Source: Bryobacterales bacterium
GTDB taxonomy: Bacteria > Acidobacteriota > Terriglobia > Bryobacterales > Bryobacteraceae
Length of the DNA stretch: 10,263 nucleotides
Reading direction: 5' to 3'
NCBI GenBank assembly: GCA_016789785.1
Contig: JAEUQE010000277.1
Span: 1 to 10,263 of the forward strand
The position numbers and the translations under genes are program-made. Positions 7,425-10,263 of the stretch are shown in pieces. A model generated the notes under the pieces. The model saw only the letters and a program-made list of their open reading frames with translations, did not search any database and was not told where the DNA came from. How positions within the stretch are numbered: the first letter of the stretch is position 1; each line of letters begins with the position of its first letter.

Positions 7425-8633
7425 ATGAACTTCGATTACAGTCCCAAGGTACAAGAGCTGCGCGCGAAGCTGACCGCGTTCATGGAGCAACACATCTACC
7501 CCAAGGAACAGCGCTATCTGGATGAAGTGGAGAAGGACCGCTGGGGTGTGGTGGCGGTGATTGAAGAGTTGAAGCCGGTGGCGCGCGCCGCGGGTCTGTG
7601 GAATCTCTTTCTGCCAGAGAGCGAATACGGCGCCGGCCTGACGAATCTCGAATACGCACCGTTGTGCGAGATCATGGGCCGCGTACAGTGGGCTCCGGAA
7701 GTGTTCAATTGCTCGGCGCCCGATACCGGCAACATGGAAGTGCTGGTGCGATACGGCAGCGAAGCGAATAAGCGCGAATGGCTCACGCCGCTGCTGGAAG
7801 GGCGCATGCGATCGTGCTTCTGCATGACGGAGCCCGACGTCGCCTCCTCCGATGCAACGAACATCCAGGCCAGCATCCGGCGCGACGGCGATCAGTACGT
7901 GATCAACGGGCGCAAGTGGTGGAGTTCGGGCGCGGGCGATCCGCGCTGTAAGATCTCAATCTTCATGGGTAAGACCGATCCTTCGGCGCCAAAACATAAA
8001 CAGCAATCCATGATTTTGGTGCCGCTCGATCTGCCGGGCGTGAAGATCGAACGCATGCTGCATGTGTATGGCTATGATCATGGCCCGCACGGCCACGGCG
8101 AGATCTCCTTCACGGATGTGCGTGTACCGGCGTCGAACCTGCTGCTTGGGGAAGGGCGAGGTTTCGAAATCGCGCAGGGCCGTCTGGGACCGGGCCGCAT
8201 CCATCACTGCATGCGTCTGATCGGTGTTGCGGAGCGCGCGCTGGAACTCATGTGCAAACGCACGTTGAAGCGTATTGCGTTTGGCCGCAGGATCGCGGAG
8301 ATGGGGAGCATTCGGGCTGATATCGCGAAGTCACGCATCGAGATCGAGCAGGCTCGTTTGCTGGTACTGAAGGCCGCCTACATGATGGACACGGTGGGCA
8401 ACAAGGCGGCTCGCAATGAGATCGCGGCGATCAAGGTGCTTGCTCCGAACGTGGCGCTGCAAGTATTGGAACGCGCGGTGCAGGCTAACGGCGCGGCGGG
8501 CGTTTGTCAGGACACGTTTCTTGCGGCGGCGTGGGCGAACTCGCGGACATTGCGTTTGGCCGATGGGCCTGATGAAGTACACATGGAGTCGATGGCGAAG
8601 CTGGAATTGCGCAAGTACGAGACTCCGGCATGA
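7425..8633 (+). CDS. Acyl-CoA dehydrogenase family protein, ACAD10/ACAD11 clade
   Basis: The 402-residue protein is a full-length FAD-dependent acyl-CoA dehydrogenase. It has an N-terminal helical domain (about 1-125), the flavin-binding beta domain with [16 protein letters not shown] (131-146) and [13 protein letters not shown] (161-173), then a C-terminal helical domain with [12 protein letters not shown] (253-264) and [10 protein letters not shown] (377-386). The last two motifs and WWSSGA are typical of the ACAD10/11 clade rather than of ordinary FadE enzymes. Where MCAD-type enzymes have the catalytic Glu in YEGT, this protein aligns Asp380 of ADGP. In ACAD11 and the lva pathway such a protein converts a 4-phosphoacyl-CoA to an enoyl-CoA with loss of phosphate. 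AAGGAG at 7411-7416, eight bases before the ATG, is the strongest ribosome binding site of the cassette. Its TGA overlaps the next start in ATGA. Family and clade are firm; the substrate chain is unknown. Confidence 0.95.
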   Translation: MNFDYSPKVQELRAKLTAFMEQHIYPKEQRYLDEVEKDRWGVVAVIEELKPVARAAGLWNLFLPESEYGAGLTNLEYAPLCEIMGRVQWAPEVFNCSAPDTGNMEVLVRYGSEANKREWLTPLLEGRMRSCFCMTEPDVASSDATNIQASIRRDGDQYVINGRKWWSSGAGDPRCKISIFMGKTDPSAPKHKQQSMILVPLDLPGVKIERMLHVYGYDHGPHGHGEISFTDVRVPASNLLLGEGRGFEIAQGRLGPGRIHHCMRLIGVAERALELMCKRTLKRIAFGRRIAEMGSIRADIAKSRIEIEQARLLVLKAAYMMDTVGNKAARNEIAAIKVLAPNVALQVLERAVQANGAAGVCQDTFLAAAWANSRTLRLADGPDEVHMESMAKLELRKYETPA

Positions 8634-9319
8634 GTTCGCTGGTGCTTGTGCGGCACGGACAGGCACGCGCGTTTGAGAAACACTCGGACCGTCTTTCGGA
8701 GTTGGGAGAGCAGCAGGCGCGAGTTCTCGGTGAGTGGTGGCGCGCGCGGGGTGTGACGTTTGGAGCGGCGATTTGCGGGACGCTGGAAAGGCAGCGGCGT
8801 ACCGCTGAACTCGCGGGTCTGGATGGCGTGATTGAGGATTCGAGATGGAACGAATATGACGCGGGCGGAGTGGTGGCCCGCGGTGTTCCTGCACTTGCAG
8901 CCGCGGATCCGGAGTTTGCCCGCCTTCACCGTGCGGCCGAAGAGCACCGGTACACACCTGAGGCAAATCGCCACTTTCAACGCATGTTCGAAATCCTCAT
9001 GAACCGCTGGGTGGAGGGAACGCTGCGGCTCGACGATGTCGAACCGTGGGACGTTTTTCAGCAGCGTGTTCGCGAAGCATTGCGGGACTTGATGAAATCA
9101 CACGGTTCGGGCGCGCGCGTTGCCGTGTTCACCTCCGGAGGGCCGATCGCCGTGGCTGTGCAAACGGTGCTCGCCGCGCCTGCGAACAAGATCATCGAGA
9201 TCAACTGGCGTGTTCGCAATTGCTCAATCACGGAGTTTCTGTTCACTCGCGATCGCATCTCGCTCGACCTGTTCAACGCGGTCTCACACCTTGAACCTTC
9301 CGCTGTGACTTATCGTTGA
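8630..9319 (+). CDS. Histidine phosphatase family protein, second copy
   Basis: The 229-residue cytoplasmic protein carries [10 protein letters not shown] with Arg8 and His9, the arginine region [10 protein letters not shown] (Arg54) and WNEYDAGGV with Glu75. The C-terminal motif reads [13 protein letters not shown], so Ser169 replaces the usual second catalytic histidine, the same change as in the paralogue at 6695-7411. The shared WNE(F/Y)D block and like gene position suggest both belong to one sub-family, but the sequences are far apart, so duplication is not recent. It starts in an ATGA overlap with the dehydrogenase stop, so its translation is tied to that gene. It may act on phosphorylated acyl-CoA or on another phosphate ester made by the kinase, or be a non-enzymatic partner. 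Assignment to the fold is firm; activity is open. Confidence 0.9.
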   Translation: MSSLVLVRHGQARAFEKHSDRLSELGEQQARVLGEWWRARGVTFGAAICGTLERQRRTAELAGLDGVIEDSRWNEYDAGGVVARGVPALAAADPEFARLHRAAEEHRYTPEANRHFQRMFEILMNRWVEGTLRLDDVEPWDVFQQRVREALRDLMKSHGSGARVAVFTSGGPIAVAVQTVLAAPANKIIEINWRVRNCSITEFLFTRDRISLDLFNAVSHLEPSAVTYR

Positions 9320-9362
9320 AGACCCGCTTTTCTTTGGCAGTGGAAAGGAGTATGGTTCGGCT

Positions 9363-9368
9363 GGAGGA
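9363..9368 (+). promoter_or_regulatory. Ribosome binding site that sets the start of the 9376 gene
   Basis: GGAGGA lies 7 bases before the ATG at 9376. It makes that ATG a much better start than the in-frame TTG at 9316, which overlaps the previous stop and lacks a site, or the ATG at 9352, where AGGAG is only one base away. Confidence 0.7.
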
Positions 9369-9375
9369 ATCCTAC

Positions 9376-9870
9376 ATGCCGAATGTTGGCAGTATTCATA
9401 AGCTGGGGCCGGCGCGGTCCGCGGTTGGCCGGACAGCGCGGTCGAACCCCACGTTTCAGAACGTGCCTGAGGACCGCATGGCGGCGGCCGTGGCGCACAT
9501 TCTTTCCGATCATGAGCCGAAGGCCGCTGTGCAAGCCGCGGAGATCCTGGTGAAGGCCGCCGGTCCACGGAGCCAGCCGCCGGACATGAAGCGCGCGAAA
9601 GAGGGAATGGAGAAGACGATGTTTGTGGCCGTGCTGGAGGAGATGGTGGAGGAAGTGGCGGCGATGCCGCAGTTTCGTCTCGAATCCGTGGTCGGCGAAT
9701 TGAACCGGCGTCTGGATGAGTTGCGGAATCCGCAATCGAAGCCGAACCAGAATTTGCTGGAAGCGATGCAGCAGATGCAGATCCTGCAACAGAGCCAGCA
9801 GGTGGGCGCCTCAGTGACGCAGGCGATGCATGGTCTGCAGATGAGTGCGATCGGCGGCACGCGCAGGTAG
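9376..9870 (+). CDS. Unrecognised helical protein, 164 residues
   Basis: I do not recognise the family. The ATG at 9376 has a strong GGAGGA site. The N-terminus (1-30) is basic and likely flexible. Residues 33-63 form an alanine-rich helical stretch containing ILSDHEPKAAVQAAEILVKA. Residues 72-118 are predicted helical with many charged residues (EEMVEEVAAM, GELNRRLDEL) and could form a coiled coil. Residues 125-155 are rich in Gln and Met (LLEAMQQMQILQQSQQ) and also look helical. There is no signal peptide, membrane segment or cysteine. The gene starts 56 bases after the second phosphatase, so it may be the last gene of the cassette. Codon use fits its neighbours. A small scaffold or nucleic-acid-associated protein is possible, but nothing in the sequence proves it. 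Confidence 0.78.
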   Translation: MPNVGSIHKLGPARSAVGRTARSNPTFQNVPEDRMAAAVAHILSDHEPKAAVQAAEILVKAAGPRSQPPDMKRAKEGMEKTMFVAVLEEMVEEVAAMPQFRLESVVGELNRRLDELRNPQSKPNQNLLEAMQQMQILQQSQQVGASVTQAMHGLQMSAIGGTRR

Positions 9871-9928
9871 TTGCAAATAGCCGCCAATCAGCGAATCCGC
9901 ATCGTGGCATCCGTGTCGCTGTATTGCC

Positions 9929-9974
9929 GGAGCATGCGATGGCGGCTCTCGCGGCTTTCATCGAACCATGCTCC
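9929..9974. repeat. Inverted repeat able to form a long hairpin
   Basis: The outer arms are exact 8-base complements: GGAGCATG (9929-9936) and CATGCTCC (9967-9974). Directly inside, CGATG (9937-9941) pairs with CATCG (9959-9963), leaving a 3-base bulge (AAC) on one side. The 17-base middle is GC-rich. It starts 58 bases after the stop at 9870. No T-run follows on either strand, so it is not a classic intrinsic terminator, but it could stabilise the 3' end of the mRNA or be a REP-like element. Confidence 0.55.
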
Positions 9975-10003
9975 ATCAAAGAGGACAATGCGCTAAGTCT
10001 CCC

Positions 10004-10216
10004 TTAACGGGCGGAGATGCGGTACTCCCTTCTTCCGCTACAGGGGCTCTCCTCATAGAGCCAAACCGCGTCGCCATAGGTTGCGGCGATGCGATTCAGT
10101 GCCCCGAGTAGTGTGGTATCTTCCAGTGAGTGGTCCTTTCCAACTGGTTTCTCGGGAACTCCATTGATCAGGCGAGGTGGTTTGGATGGGGTGGCCCCCT
10201 GGGCTGAGACAACCAG
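10004..10216 (-). pseudogene. Coding-like remnant without a start codon
   Basis: The minus-strand frame between stops at 10217-10219 and 10004-10006 gives 70 residues that read like real protein, including LLGALNRIAATYGDAVWLYE and the ending EYRISAR. Its first residues, LVVSAQGATPSKP, resemble the tail of a signal peptide with the Ala-Gln cut site of the other exported proteins here. The frame has no ATG, GTG or TTG, and the stop at 10217 cuts it off from upstream sequence. It is therefore likely a broken gene with its N-terminal part lost or frame-shifted, or a short gene with an unusual CTG start. Family unknown; LNRIA...VWLY resembles small exported acidobacterial proteins only by impression. 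Confidence 0.4.
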
Positions 10217-10263
10217 TTAAGACACTGGGTACCATTCGATGATATTTGCTGGCGGACGAAAAC

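Larger units (their letters stand above)
9871..10263. other. 393-base stretch without an intact gene
   Basis: After the last plus-strand gene no intact gene is seen to the right edge. The stretch holds the inverted repeat at 9929-9974, a minus-strand coding-like remnant at 10004-10216, and a shorter minus-strand open frame at 9888-9992. No T-tract terminator is visible. The mixture fits a decayed region between two units. Confidence 0.5.

Noticed and set aside
9334..9356. TTGGCA and TATGGT as a promoter for the 9376 gene
   Set aside because: The spacing between the two boxes is only 11 bases, far too short for a sigma-70-type promoter.
10142..10218. AACTGGTT/AACCAGTT inverted repeat as ends of a small mobile element
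   Set aside because: The arms are only 8 bases, no target duplication is seen, and the interval overlaps the coding-like remnant; probably chance.

Overview
The window looks like chromosomal DNA of a GC-rich, free-living bacterium, most likely an acidobacterium of the Solibacter/Bryobacter type. This is inferred from gene content. There is an orphan FtsX/MacB-type permease of the acidobacterial duplicated kind, a DUF1080 (3-keto-disaccharide hydrolase) protein and a secreted beta-helix protein. Several short signal peptides end in Ala-Gln. No RNA gene, CRISPR array, insertion sequence or phage module was seen.

Layout. Positions 1-1291 (minus strand) hold the first 430 codons of a secreted right-handed beta-helix protein that runs off the left edge. 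This frame was read by hand because it has no stop inside the window; a long plus-strand frame over the same bases is its antisense shadow. After a 199-base divergent spacer, everything to 9870 is on the plus strand: an 804-residue duplicated FtsX-type permease (1491-3905), a secreted endonuclease/exonuclease/phosphatase-fold hydrolase (4013-4795), a DUF1080 protein (4929-5630), an APH-fold small-molecule kinase (5637-6698), a histidine-phosphatase-fold protein (6695-7411), an acyl-CoA dehydrogenase of the ACAD10/ACAD11 clade (7425-8633), a second histidine-phosphatase-fold protein (8630-9319) and an unrecognised helical protein (9376-9870). The last 393 bases hold no intact gene, only a strong inverted repeat and a minus-strand frame that reads like the C-terminal part of a protein but has no usable start.

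How the genes work together. From 5637 to 9319 the genes are packed with ATGA overlaps or gaps of 13 bases, so they form one translation-coupled unit. The DUF1080 gene ends only 6 bases before it. Kinase plus dehydrogenase is the two-domain architecture of animal ACAD11 split into two genes. In that family, and in the Pseudomonas putida levulinate (lva) pathway, the kinase phosphorylates the 4-hydroxyl of a 4-hydroxyacyl-CoA and the dehydrogenase-like enzyme removes the phosphate to give an enoyl-CoA. Human ACAD10 also carries a phosphatase (HAD) domain. Here two histidine-phosphatase paralogues flank the dehydrogenase, and both have serine where the family's second catalytic histidine is expected. 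This cassette is the most interesting part of the window.
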